A stretch of DNA of 64,000 bases. Source: Klebsiella electrica (GTDB lineage Bacteria; Pseudomonadota; Gammaproteobacteria; Enterobacterales; Enterobacteriaceae). Location: positions 682,001 through 746,000 of the forward strand of contig NZ_CP041247.1 in NCBI RefSeq assembly GCF_006711645.1. Reading direction: 5' to 3'. The position numbers were made by a program, and so were the translations under genes. Below, piece by piece: positions 35,013 to 43,621 of the stretch. Positions within the stretch are counted from its first letter, which is position 1, and the number at the start of each line of letters is the position of its first letter. The notes beneath the pieces are model-generated. The model ran no database searches, was not told the DNA's origin, and saw nothing but the letters and a program-made list of their open reading frames with translations.

Positions 35013-35928
35013 GGCTGTGTCCTTTAATTGCATAATTTTTTGTAAAACAGTCTAATGCAACCCAGTTTCACCATCGCCAGATAATTCCTCGCCGTTTTGT
35101 CGTAACGCGTGGCAATGCGACGGTATTCTTTCAGACAGCCAAAACACCGCTCAACAACGTTGCGATTACGATAAGCATCACGATCAAGCTGTGAACGACC
35201 ATCTGCTGCCATTTTTTCATTAGATTTCCGCGGGATAACCACTTTTATCCCTTTTCGTTTCAGCTCATTGCGAAGCGCATGTCCTGAGTAGGCTTTGTCA
35301 GCCAGCACCGCATAACCACGACGTTTCATGCTGCCGTTCTGGCGCTGAACACCAATTCCGTCCAGAAGGCGTAATGCGAACTGGCTTTCGTGAGCCTGTC
35401 CGGGACTCAGCACGATATTTAACGGGAGACCGCCTGCATCCGTCGCCATATGGATTTTGGTGCCAAAACCACCGCGAGAGCGACCCAGCCCATGATCTCC
35501 GGCGATATCGGGATGTTTTTTTGCGCGCCGGCGGCGCACCTGAGTGCCCGGATATTGCTGCCATCCAGCGCAGTAGCTGACCAGTCAACGAGGCCGTGAG
35601 CATCAAGAGAAGAAAGCAACCTGTTGAAAATAATATTAATCACACCCGACTTAGACCACCGGTTAAAGCGGTTATATACGGTTTTCCATGGGCCGTATCG
35701 TTCAGGTAAATCACGCCATGGGGCACCAGAGCACAACACCCAGAACATGCCATTGATGATCATACGATGCTCCGCCCATGGGCGTCCGGCCCGTGGTGTT
35801 GCAGGTTGAGCGGGCAGTAAAGGCTGGATGATATCCCATGCTTCATCGGGAAGGTCGTAGCGGGCCATAGTTCAATATGTTGTAGAAACAGATGGTTACT
35901 ATAGCTCAGACGATTAAGGGACACAGCC
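35013..35928 (-). mobile_element. IS5-family element (IS427-like), left copy, 916 bp
   Basis: Ends are the near-perfect inverted repeats GGCTGTGTCC...GGACACAGCC, flanked by TA on each side as target duplication. The two overlapping frames encode a transposase identical to the right copy at 38515-39430, which is in inverted orientation. Confidence 0.88.
35024..35868 (-). CDS. IS5-family transposase, two frames (left copy)
   Basis: Two frames (35419-35868 and 35024-35539) encode the halves of one DDE transposase of about 281 residues. The first holds DLPDEAWDIIQPLLP and the first Asp (TALDGSNI); the second holds the second Asp (VLADKAYSG) and the Glu (NVVERCFGCLKEY). Full protein requires a -1 ribosomal frameshift at A-AAA-AAC (on the minus strand within the T7 run near 35516-35522). 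It is identical in protein sequence to the right copy. Confidence 0.85.
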
Positions 35929-36056
35929 TAGAACCACTGCATGCCAATCATTAGAGGAGTAGATCGCAGCCGGTACTCTTCCGGCGTCTTTGAGAGACGC
36001 ATTCCAGACACGAATGGTGCCTCGCTCACCGTTAAAAACTCTTTGTGCTCTGTTTC

Positions 36057-38453
36057 CTAAGGTGTCCTTGGTGGTTCGCCGATGCTTTTTAACAGGGAGT
36101 TGTATTGATGCGGATCTGCTGCATAAATTTTGTCCAATACGTAGTTTGCCACCTTGGAAATTTCTGGAATCTCCACGGGTCTGAATCCACGATCAGGGAT
36201 CGATTCGAGATGTGAAAACTCGTTGTTAAGTCTATTCACAAGAGCTATCGCAGTCGGATCCTCATCGCCAAAGAATTTCTTGATCCGTTCAAAGGCATCG
36301 TTCTTGTCATCTTGGTGGGGGAACTTAAAGAATAAAAATGCCTCAAGGAACTTACGGAGGTTGTTACCAAATCCATAAAATGGTTCATGAGATTCATTCG
36401 CTCCACCTTGATTACGGCACTTGTAGATCTGATGAAATAGGTAGTTGAATTCTGTGATGTAGTCTCGCAGATACGAAGGCATCAGGGAAATCTGACTTGC
36501 CCCTCCGTTTCTCTCCACGATGAAATGTTGGCATCCGCCGTGATTCTTCTCATTCGGAAGTGATATTTTCTTTAGATACTTCAAGAAATCTAGGTTGTGG
36601 GTGGATATAAAAAGCTGCTTGTAGCGAAAGCTGTTTGTTCCATCTGCATTCTTGATGGGTTTCGCAATCAGGCTTTCAATCAAGCTGAACATGAAGAAGA
36701 TGTGATTCCCGTCTAGGCTGGAAATTGGGTCATCTATATAAATGATCAGATCCTTACCTTTGCTGTCTGGCTCTTCCAGCTTGGCTATGAAGTAGCAGAA
36801 AGCAATCAGACTGCATTCGCCTTCGCTCAAGTTGTAGGCTGATTCACCATCTCTTGTGACTTCAAACTTAACCGAAGTCTGCTCAACATTGTCTTTGGCT
36901 TCAAGTTTGATGCCATCGTGACCAAAGAAGTGACTGAGTAGGTCATTCACTCGCTTCGCGCCCTTGCGTTCATCCTTCTGTTGGCCCTGTAGGCGGGTCA
37001 CTTCGGCTTCTTGTTTGATAATTTCGACTTCTGCCTCGGTAAATGCAGTGTTGGCAGTGTCAGCATCTGTTTTGAGACTGGCAATACGGGTCAACTCAGT
37101 ATCGTAGGTAATGTCTCCGATAAAGGAAGCCACATCGGTAAGTCGAAGAGATTCGCGAGCAGTATTTTTATCTTTTTCCAGTGAACTTGTACGGCTGTTG
37201 TTTCTACTGATCAGATTATTGATGTCGCCTACGCATCGCTGAATTGCATTCGAATCGTGAATGTAGACAGGTATGGCAACCTGCTGAAAAATGGTGTTCT
37301 TTCTCTTATCCAATGCAGCCTTCAGAGTTTTGATATCCTGCATGTAGCTATTCAGGTATTCAGCAAGTTCTCTCTTGCTGGCTTCAAATAAGATTTTTTC
37401 TTCTGCATAGAACTTATCACCAGTCAAAGTCAAGAAGTTAGGAATGGCTTGGATTTCGCTGGCGATGGAAGTCAGGCATGAATCGATACACGACTCCAGA
37501 TCCGAGGATTCTTTACTGAAGTGAGAGTCTAATACCTGCCAGATGTCATGAGGAAGGTTCTGACGACAGAAGGCGCAAGTGTTCCGCTTATCTTTATGTA
37601 GAGGTATGCCTTGCTTCACCCACGTTTGAAGAGCCGCCTCATTCAACAGTTCCTGAATCGCCGTAGTTGGCTTGATCGATCTTGAAAGGAGTTCTTCAGC
37701 CACCTTTTTTATTGACTCAAAGTTGAGGCTTATCGATACGGTATCAGCGATATCAGGTAAGGCTTCTTGCTTCAATAGGTTGACCTTGGATGCTTGTTCT
37801 TCGGTTGTCAGCGGTATGAAGCTAGGTTTTTTGACTGAGTCAATGTCTCTTTTGATGCTGTCTATATTGTAAACAGCAGGGCCGTATATGCGGTTCTGCT
37901 TAATCTTACTGTTGGCATGAGAACGAAGTTTGCCTTCCAGAGCATCAGACGCAGTATTATGATTGCCTTTAGTTCGATCTCGTTCTTTCTTTTTAGCTTC
38001 AAGTTCATGTCGGAGGCCTGCCTCCGACTCAACACTGCCTAGCTTAGTTTGGATTGCGATAATGGCATCTTCGATCTCTTTATTCTTTTCACCAACGATA
38101 GCAAACGTCTTGATCTCTCCGTCGGTTTGATTGACCAAAAAGCTTAGGTTATCGCTCACAAAGTCCCGATTGTAGACCCGAACATCATAGCCATGACCGA
38201 CAAGGCCTACCTGTGTCACATCACCTTTGTCACCACGAATAGTGAAATTTGGATCCACGTAGTTATGTGGAATGCGCCCCGTTTCCAAAGCGCGGAAAAT
38301 CCGCGAGAGTGTCGTTTTACCAGAGTAGTTCCGTCCGTAGAGGATGTTGAGCCTCTTGAAATTCTGGACGTTGTTACCTGCATCCTTAAGGCTCTTTCTC
38401 CAACTGAGGCCCGCAAAACTACCGAAACTATCGATGTCAACCTGACTGAACAT
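36057..38453 (-). CDS. AAA_13 zinc-hook ATPase, RloC/PrrC-like anticodon-nuclease candidate
   Basis: 798 residues. Walker A is GRNYSGKTT (about 38-46), followed by coiled coil, a zinc-hook CAFC in the middle, more coiled coil, the ABC signature LSEGE, Walker B LIIYIDDPISSLDG and the H-loop STHNLDFL. The C-terminal domain holds Arg700-x3-Glu704 (NLRKFLEAF) and His748 (NEFSH), reminiscent of the Arg/Glu/His active site of the PrrC/RloC tRNA anticodon nucleases; the match is by motif only. ATG 38453 follows AAGGGAG, and an in-frame GTG lies two codons upstream. It is the only gene between two inverted identical IS copies. Confidence 0.8.
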   Translation of the reverse strand: MFSQVDIDSFGSFAGLSWRKSLKDAGNNVQNFKRLNILYGRNYSGKTTLSRIFRALETGRIPHNYVDPNFTIRGDKGDVTQVGLVGHGYDVRVYNRDFVSDNLSFLVNQTDGEIKTFAIVGEKNKEIEDAIIAIQTKLGSVESEAGLRHELEAKKKERDRTKGNHNTASDALEGKLRSHANSKIKQNRIYGPAVYNIDSIKRDIDSVKKPSFIPLTTEEQASKVNLLKQEALPDIADTVSISLNFESIKKVAEELLSRSIKPTTAIQELLNEAALQTWVKQGIPLHKDKRNTCAFCRQNLPHDIWQVLDSHFSKESSDLESCIDSCLTSIASEIQAIPNFLTLTGDKFYAEEKILFEASKRELAEYLNSYMQDIKTLKAALDKRKNTIFQQVAIPVYIHDSNAIQRCVGDINNLISRNNSRTSSLEKDKNTARESLRLTDVASFIGDITYDTELTRIASLKTDADTANTAFTEAEVEIIKQEAEVTRLQGQQKDERKGAKRVNDLLSHFFGHDGIKLEAKDNVEQTSVKFEVTRDGESAYNLSEGECSLIAFCYFIAKLEEPDSKGKDLIIYIDDPISSLDGNHIFFMFSLIESLIAKPIKNADGTNSFRYKQLFISTHNLDFLKYLKKISLPNEKNHGGCQHFIVERNGGASQISLMPSYLRDYITEFNYLFHQIYKCRNQGGANESHEPFYGFGNNLRKFLEAFLFFKFPHQDDKNDAFERIKKFFGDEDPTAIALVNRLNNEFSHLESIPDRGFRPVEIPEISKVANYVLDKIYAADPHQYNSLLKSIGEPPRTP

Positions 38454-38514
38454 GAACACTCCCTTAGCGCTGGCTATTGGCTGCCGATTTGCAAGTGAAA
38501 CAGATCGTTAGCTA

Positions 38515-39430
38515 GGCTGTGTCCCTTAATCGTCTGAGCTATAGTAACCATCTGTTTCTACAACATATTGAACTATGGCCCGCTACGACCTTCCCGATGA
38601 AGCATGGGATATCATCCAGCCTTTACTGCCCGCTCAACCTGCAACACCACGGGCCGGACGCCCATGGGCGGAGCATCGTATGATCATCAATGGCATGTTC
38701 TGGGTGTTGTGCTCTGGTGCCCCATGGCGTGATTTACCTGAACGATACGGCCCATGGAAAACCGTATATAACCGCTTTAACCGGTGGTCTAAGTCGGGTG
38801 TGATTAATATTATTTTCAACAGGTTGCTTTCTTCTCTTGATGCTCACGGCCTCGTTGACTGGTCAGCTACTGCGCTGGATGGCAGCAATATCCGGGCACT
38901 CAGGTGCGCCGCCGGCGCGCAAAAAAACATCCCGATATCGCCGGAGATCATGGGCTGGGTCGCTCTCGCGGTGGTTTTGGCACCAAAATCCATATGGCGA
39001 CGGATGCAGGCGGTCTCCCGTTAAATATCGTGCTGAGTCCCGGACAGGCTCACGAAAGCCAGTTCGCATTACGCCTTCTGGACGGAATTGGTGTTCAGCG
39101 CCAGAACGGCAGCATGAAACGTCGTGGTTATGCGGTGCTGGCTGACAAAGCCTACTCAGGACATGCGCTTCGCAATGAGCTGAAACGAAAAGGGATAAAA
39201 GTGGTTATCCCGCGGAAATCTAATGAAAAAATGGCAGCAGATGGTCGTTCACAGCTTGATCGTGATGCTTATCGTAATCGCAACGTTGTTGAGCGGTGTT
39301 TTGGCTGTCTGAAAGAATACCGTCGCATTGCCACGCGTTACGACAAAACGGCGAGGAATTATCTGGCGATGGTGAAACTGGGTTGCATTAGACTGTTTTA
39401 CAAAAAATTATGCAATTAAAGGACACAGCC
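38515..39430 (+). mobile_element. IS5-family element (IS427-like), right copy, 916 bp
   Basis: Same length and, over the coding part, the same protein as the left copy, in opposite orientation, with its own flanking TA. The pair brackets the AAA_13 gene and could move it as a composite transposon. Confidence 0.88.
38575..39419 (+). CDS. IS5-family transposase, two frames (right copy)
   Basis: The first frame runs 38575-39024 and the second 38904-39419. The slippery heptamer A-AAA-AAC lies at 38922-38928; a -1 shift there joins ...GAQK to the KHPDIAGDHGLG frame and yields the complete DDE transposase of about 281 residues. Inverted repeats lie immediately outside. Both catalytic Asp and Glu are present. 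Confidence 0.85.
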
Positions 39431-39609
39431 TAGTTTACTCTGTGCTTAAGGAAGGAGTGAATAGGTTATTGATATAAGAAAGGAATTCTTATATATGAAG
39501 CGGAATTCAACACCCATCTAAAGATCCCTTTCAAACGTTCATCGACAGAGTTAGGGTATAAAGCCGCTAAATAGCGGCTGCAAGATAACCTTGATGCAGC
39601 CAATAGAAC

Positions 39610-39930
39610 TCAGCTGTACTGGCCCCAATCCCTATCAATTACCCATGCTGGACGCCATGAAACAAAGGAACTAGGTTCAAAATGATCGCCTGTATCAATC
39701 ATATACTCGATACGCTCTTCCCTTAAAGGGAGGGTGTGATTAGTTTTATCGCTCTCAAAATCCCAAACCCAATATCGTGGGATCCCATCTTTGATTCTAG
39801 TTCCGGCAGCGTGATCCATTGGTGCACATACTCTTTCAATGTAACGCCCATCGTCTTCAGAGTAGAATCGTATTCTTAGTTTCTTTTTGGTATGTATAGC
39901 GTCTATGAACACATCATGCTGATTGTGCAT
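39610..39930 (-). CDS. Small WYL-like, defence-island-associated protein
   Basis: 106 residues, single compact domain. The pattern (KKKLRIRFYSEDDGRYIERV, then RYWVWDFESDKTNHTLPL) is WYL-like and similar to small proteins often found near defence genes; I know no function. It could be a ligand-binding regulator without a helix-turn-helix. It lies between the right IS5-family copy and the dead IS3-family element. Confidence 0.55.
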   Translation of the reverse strand: MHNQHDVFIDAIHTKKKLRIRFYSEDDGRYIERVCAPMDHAAGTRIKDGIPRYWVWDFESDKTNHTLPLREERIEYMIDTGDHFEPSSFVSWRPAWVIDRDWGQYS

Positions 39931-40127
39931 AACCCTTTCCTTACGTAGTCAATTAAAGATAAAGTTCCTTAAAATACGATACCTATCTTAGGGTTATCAC
40001 AATTGTAGATCTGTGGTCAAACGCTCGAAAATGATACGATTCCTTGTTTCCATCTCGATAAATTTGTTGGTGCAGTATGGCAATCTGGTCGCGTATCAAC
40101 GTGATGGGGTGTGGTATAGGCGGTAAG
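39931..40127. other. Short intergenic region
   Basis: About 200 bases upstream of the WYL-like gene, AT-rich and presumably its promoter. Nothing else seen before the IS3-family end at 40128. Confidence 0.35.
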
Positions 40128-40156
40128 TGTCAAGGTAGTTGGCACCCTTAGTTAAT

Positions 40157-41196
40157 TTACGCGGCCTGTTTTTCCCGTTCCGGATTCAGTGTTACAGAGC
40201 CCTGCGGTTGCCAGTTTCTTGTCTGACCTGACCAGCGCTCCGGGTGCGCTTTCTGTGCCTGCCTGTACAGGGTATCACGCTGTTTCAGCAGGACGCTGTC
40301 CTCACCCCGATGCCGCTCTCCCGGAGTCACATAGCGTATTCCACTGTGACGGTGTTCTTCGTTATACCACCGGGTAAATTTATCCATCCAGTGACGCGCA
40401 TCCTCTAGTGTTCTGACCCCTGATGACGGCCACTGGGGCACATATTTCAGCGTCCGGAACAGCGACCCGGCATACGCGTTATCATTACTCACCCGTGGCC
40501 TGCTGTGGGAGGCCGTGATATTCAGTTCATACAGTTTCATCTGCAACGTCTGAGATTTCATCGCCGCTCCGTTATCGGCGTGCAACATCAGCGGCTGACG
40601 CCAGCAGCCTTCACGCAGAACGCTGCGTTGCATCAGTGCTGCAGCCTGTTCACCACTTTCTGTTTCATGCACCTCATAACCGGTGATTTTACGGCTGTAC
40701 AGGTCGATTATCATGTACAGATAAAACCAGCGGCCACGCACCGTTGACGGTAACCAGGTTATATCCCAGGACCACACCTGGCAGGGCTCCATCGCCGTGT
40801 ACGTTGTGGGTGGTGTCATTTTCTGCATCCGCGCCTGACGTCCTCGGCGGTGCACTTCTCCTGAGCGCCGCAGTACGCGGTAAAACGTCGATTCACTGGC
40901 CAGATAAAGGCCTTTGTCTGCCAGTCGTGGCACGATTTGGGATGGCGGCAGGCTGGCATATTCCTGCTGATGGCAGATATCCGATATCCCGTATCCGGCT
41001 TTCTTCCTCAGGAGATAGCCGGTTAAACGGTACCGGCCTGATGGTTTCAGTCCTGCGGTCACGGGGGCAGCACTGCCAGCGGCGCCAGGTACGCAGGCTC
41101 AGCTGAACTTCACGGCAGGCGATGACACGCCGGGCTCCGGCTCCCACGGCTTCATTAACCCACAGAATAAACTGCCGCCGCTCATCTTCCTGGGTC
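40157..41196 (-). pseudogene. IS3-family orfB, frameshifted by 7-bp tandem duplication
   Basis: Two frames together give an orfB integrase: WVNEAVGAGARRVI to SRIRDI in one, CHQQEYASLPPSQIVPRLAD to the end in the other. At 40976-40989 the 7-mer GATATCC is duplicated in tandem, which shifts the frame. The DDE residues downstream are intact (Asp in SWDITWLPS, Asp in HADNGAAM, Glu in YNEEHRHSG). Confidence 0.8.
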
Positions 41197-41677
41197 AGTC
41201 GTCCCCGTCCGTTTCCCCGTAGTAGTCCCTGAGCTTTTTTCGCAGAACCAGTATGGCAGCAGCCTCCGCGAGAGCCTTTTCTTTACGAACCCGCTCTTTT
41301 TTCAATTGTTTAATTTCTTTCTGGCTCTGTTTCAGGGCCGCTTTATCCACAGGCGCAGAGACCTGCAAAAAGCCCTGTTTCCACTGAATAAGTTGTTCCG
41401 GATAAAGGCCTTTTTTACGGCATTATTCTGCCACTTCAGCTTCGCTGAATGTGGCTGTTTCGACAATAGCGGCAAAACGCGCTTCTGCGGACCACTGGTC
41501 TGTTGTTTTGTCTGCGCCGGGCACCGGTTTTCCCTCTGATTTAGCCTGATTACGCCAGTTATACAGGGTAGCTTCGGATATTCCTTCCATCTGCGCAACA
41601 GCGGCAACGGTCATGTTGTAGGGCGGTAGCAGTTTTGCCAGTGTGCTGGCTTTTCGTTCAGGGGAAATTCGTTTCAT
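41195..41677 (-). pseudogene. IS3-family orfA with nonsense codon
   Basis: Begins MKRISPERKASTLAKLLPP with helix-turn-helix (VAAVAQMEGISEATLYNW) and is in frame to 41195, except for a TAA at 41423-41425 where relatives have a tyrosine codon (VAE-stop-CRKKGLYPEQL). The remainder contains the coiled-coil leucine-zipper region expected in orfA. Confidence 0.8.
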
Positions 41678-41763
41678 TTGTCACTCCGTCGCCCTCAGAT
41701 TGATTTTTCAGAGGGGGTGACAACTATCCTGACACTGAGGGCCGCCGGGCGGCTGAAGTGCAA

Positions 41764-41976
41764 TCAGTCCGCTTCTGGCACGGAACGGACCTTCATTGAC
41801 GCTATGCCAGACCTAAATTGCTGCTCAGCAGGGATTTTAACGCCGCCATTAACTTCACTTACTGGAGGCTTAACAGTGGCTGGGAAAAGTTGGTTGACGG
41901 AGGGCTGATAACCGATTTTATTGAGTACCGTGAGCAAGGCCGGGAATACTTTCCGGGATTGTGAAGGGTTGAGCAA
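41764..41976 (-). CDS. Hypothetical ORF fragment beside pheV island edge
   Basis: 70 residues from a TTG start (LNPSQSRKVFPALL...). The frame stays open upstream to about 42030, so the true beginning is unclear. I do not know the family; composition is backbone-like. It could be the end of a degraded gene, and the coding potential is uncertain. Confidence 0.3.
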   Translation of the reverse strand: MLNPSQSRKVFPALLTVLNKIGYQPSVNQLFPATVKPPVSEVNGGVKIPAEQQFRSGIASMKVRSVPEAD

Positions 41977-42250
41977 GCCTACCAGCGCGGTAGTGTTTTG
42001 CAGAGCTCCGAAGTGAAGCGATGCTGCTTGTCTTCTCCTGACCGGACAAAGACCGGATTCTGCCTTGCAATGATCAATTCACCAATAGGTATACCTAATG
42101 GAAATAGTATTTATTGGCAGAGTGAAGACCAGCAGACGTTGGCACAGTGACCGGAAGGGCATCTATAAAGGACAATGCTCAGGAGGGCCCAAGGTGTAAA
42201 AGCAGTGTCTCCTGTGGTCGACACGACCAGAAATCTACCGGAACCCCAGA
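41977..42250. other. Region between hypothetical fragment and pheV terminator
   Basis: About 270 bases. The part from about 42125 shows partial similarity to 12290-12390, i.e. it is the flank downstream of tRNA-Phe. An integrase gene normally sits here in tRNA-Phe islands; none is present. Confidence 0.45.
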
Positions 42251-42251
42251 A

Positions 42252-42283
42252 AGCAAAAAACCAGCCGTTAAGCTGGTTTCTTT
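42252..42283 (-). terminator. Terminator of tRNA-Phe
   Basis: On the minus strand: AAACCAGC-TTAAC-GGCTGGTTTTTTGC, a GC-rich stem followed by a T-run, just downstream of the tRNA 3' end. Confidence 0.8.
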
Positions 42284-42290
42284 AAATGAG

Positions 42291-42366
42291 TGGTGCCCGG
42301 ACTCGGAATCGAACCAAGGACACGGGGATTTTCAATCCCCTGCTCTACCGACTGAGCTATCCGGGC
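42291..42366 (-). tRNA. pheV: tRNA-Phe (GAA), pheV locus
   Basis: 76-nucleotide tRNA-Phe, essentially identical to the E. coli sequence, with anticodon GAA in the loop ATTGAAAATC, T-loop GGTTCGATTCC and encoded CCA end. Position next to yqgA and speC identifies the pheV locus. It is the intact target whose 3' 44 bases recur at 33136-33250. Confidence 0.97.
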
Positions 42367-42471
42367 AACGGGGCGCATTAAAACCGATTCGCCTCGCTTC
42401 GTCAACGAAATTTATTCAAATCGATGCAGACTGCACAATCTATCACCAGTTTGAATTAAAAGCACCCGTTT

Positions 42472-43185
42472 TCAGGTGAAAAAAAGCGTCCAGGCCGCTG
42501 AAATCGGCATTGCCAGAAGCAGGGCCGGCAGCATGTTCACCACCGCAAACATCTTAATTCCGCAGATGCGCAGCCCGGTCGCCAGCAGCAGCATGCCGCC
42601 GACGGCGCTGAAATCGGCCATCATCATCGGCGTGGTGAGCGGCATGATCAGCGACGCGCAGGCCGCCAGCGTGAGCTGGATGAGCAGCATTGGTACGCAA
42701 ATGGCTGAAACGGCAAACCCCAGCGTGCAGGCGAAAATCGTGGCGGTGAAAAAGTCGAGGAAAGCTTTGGCGATCAGAATGCTGGCATCGCCGGTCATCC
42801 CTTCGCGCATGGCGCCGAAAATTCCGGTACCGCTGGCGCAGAACAGAACAATAATGGCGACATAGCTCTGAATAAATGACGTATTCAACTGCGCCTTTTT
42901 TTTACCTGTCGGCGTGAGCCACTGCTGCAGTTTGCTGACCACGGTATTGATGCCTTTTTCCATATTACAGGCTTCGCCAAGCAGCGTGCCGACCAGCGTG
43001 GAGAGCACCATCACCGGCAGGTTGGCGCATTTCACTACCAGCAAAATACCAATCCCCAATGAGGCCAGACCAAAAATAGAGGTCATCGATGTCCGAATCC
43101 GCTCCGGCAACCGCTGACTTAACAGCGCGCCCAGTACGCCGCCTAAAAGGACCGCGCCGGCATTAATAAAAGGTCCTGTCACCAC
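42472..43185 (-). CDS. yqgA: DUF554 membrane protein YqgA
   Basis: 237-residue inner-membrane protein, close to E. coli YqgA (235 residues), with seven hydrophobic segments and the family start GPFINAGAVLLGGVLGALLSQ. Function is unknown; DUF554 proteins are putative small-molecule permeases. I chose the GTG at 43185 because AGGAG lies seven bases upstream and the product then starts as in E. coli; an ATG at 43221 would add 12 residues. It faces pheV as in other enterobacteria. Confidence 0.85.
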   Translation of the reverse strand: MVTGPFINAGAVLLGGVLGALLSQRLPERIRTSMTSIFGLASLGIGILLVVKCANLPVMVLSTLVGTLLGEACNMEKGINTVVSKLQQWLTPTGKKKAQLNTSFIQSYVAIIVLFCASGTGIFGAMREGMTGDASILIAKAFLDFFTATIFACTLGFAVSAICVPMLLIQLTLAACASLIMPLTTPMMMADFSAVGGMLLLATGLRICGIKMFAVVNMLPALLLAMPISAAWTLFFT

Positions 43186-43621
43186 AGCAGTGCTCCTGTA
43201 AATTATCCCTGACAACGGCATTATTATGACCCGAAAGCAGGGTAAAGGCCTGCAAATACGTATCGTATTTGCATACAGATTTCATCTTGCGCAGGTATGT
43301 TAAAGGTGACATTATTGCGCGAATTTTCTTCTCTTCAGCGATGAGGCCGCCGATGATCTCCCCCTCCGTACATCATCATTGCCGCTGTACGCGGATGCGT
43401 AAGCCGTCTCATCTTGCTACTCTGCATTCTGATTCCCTGCACCTCATGCGGTGAAGGCAGCGCAGGCTCACTGCAGGACAACAGTAAAATCGGACCCGGT
43501 CTGCTTTTACTGATGTCTGGCGGTCGGAGCTGGAATCCAGTCGGACCCTGACATTTCGTTGGGCAAGGTATTAACGCTTTGCCTGAAGCCTTTTACTCTC
43601 CGGAAACGGGTATTCGCGCTA
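43186..43621. promoter_or_regulatory. yqgA-speC divergent region
   Basis: About 435 bases between the divergent yqgA and speC genes, holding both promoters and the speC leader. An ORF continuing upstream of speC in frame (to 43559) is probably untranslated leader. I see no definite operator. Confidence 0.5.

Larger units (their letters stand above)
40128..41734 (-). mobile_element. IS3-family element, inactive
   Basis: About 1.6 kb with imperfect terminal inverted repeats (TGTCAAGGTAGTTGGCACCC at 40128-40147; its counterpart TGTCAGGATAGTTGTCACCC, read on the minus strand, ends at 41734). No target duplication is visible (AAG versus CTG). Both transposase frames are broken. Confidence 0.8.

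Noticed and set aside
42147..42479. Open frame of 110 codons running through the tRNA-Phe region on the + strand
   Set aside because: It reads antisense through the tRNA gene and its terminator; no protein-like features and no ribosome-binding site.
43186..43621. Extended N-terminus of SpeC from 43559
   Set aside because: The 21 extra residues do not resemble ornithine decarboxylase, while the ATG at 43622 matches the E. coli start.
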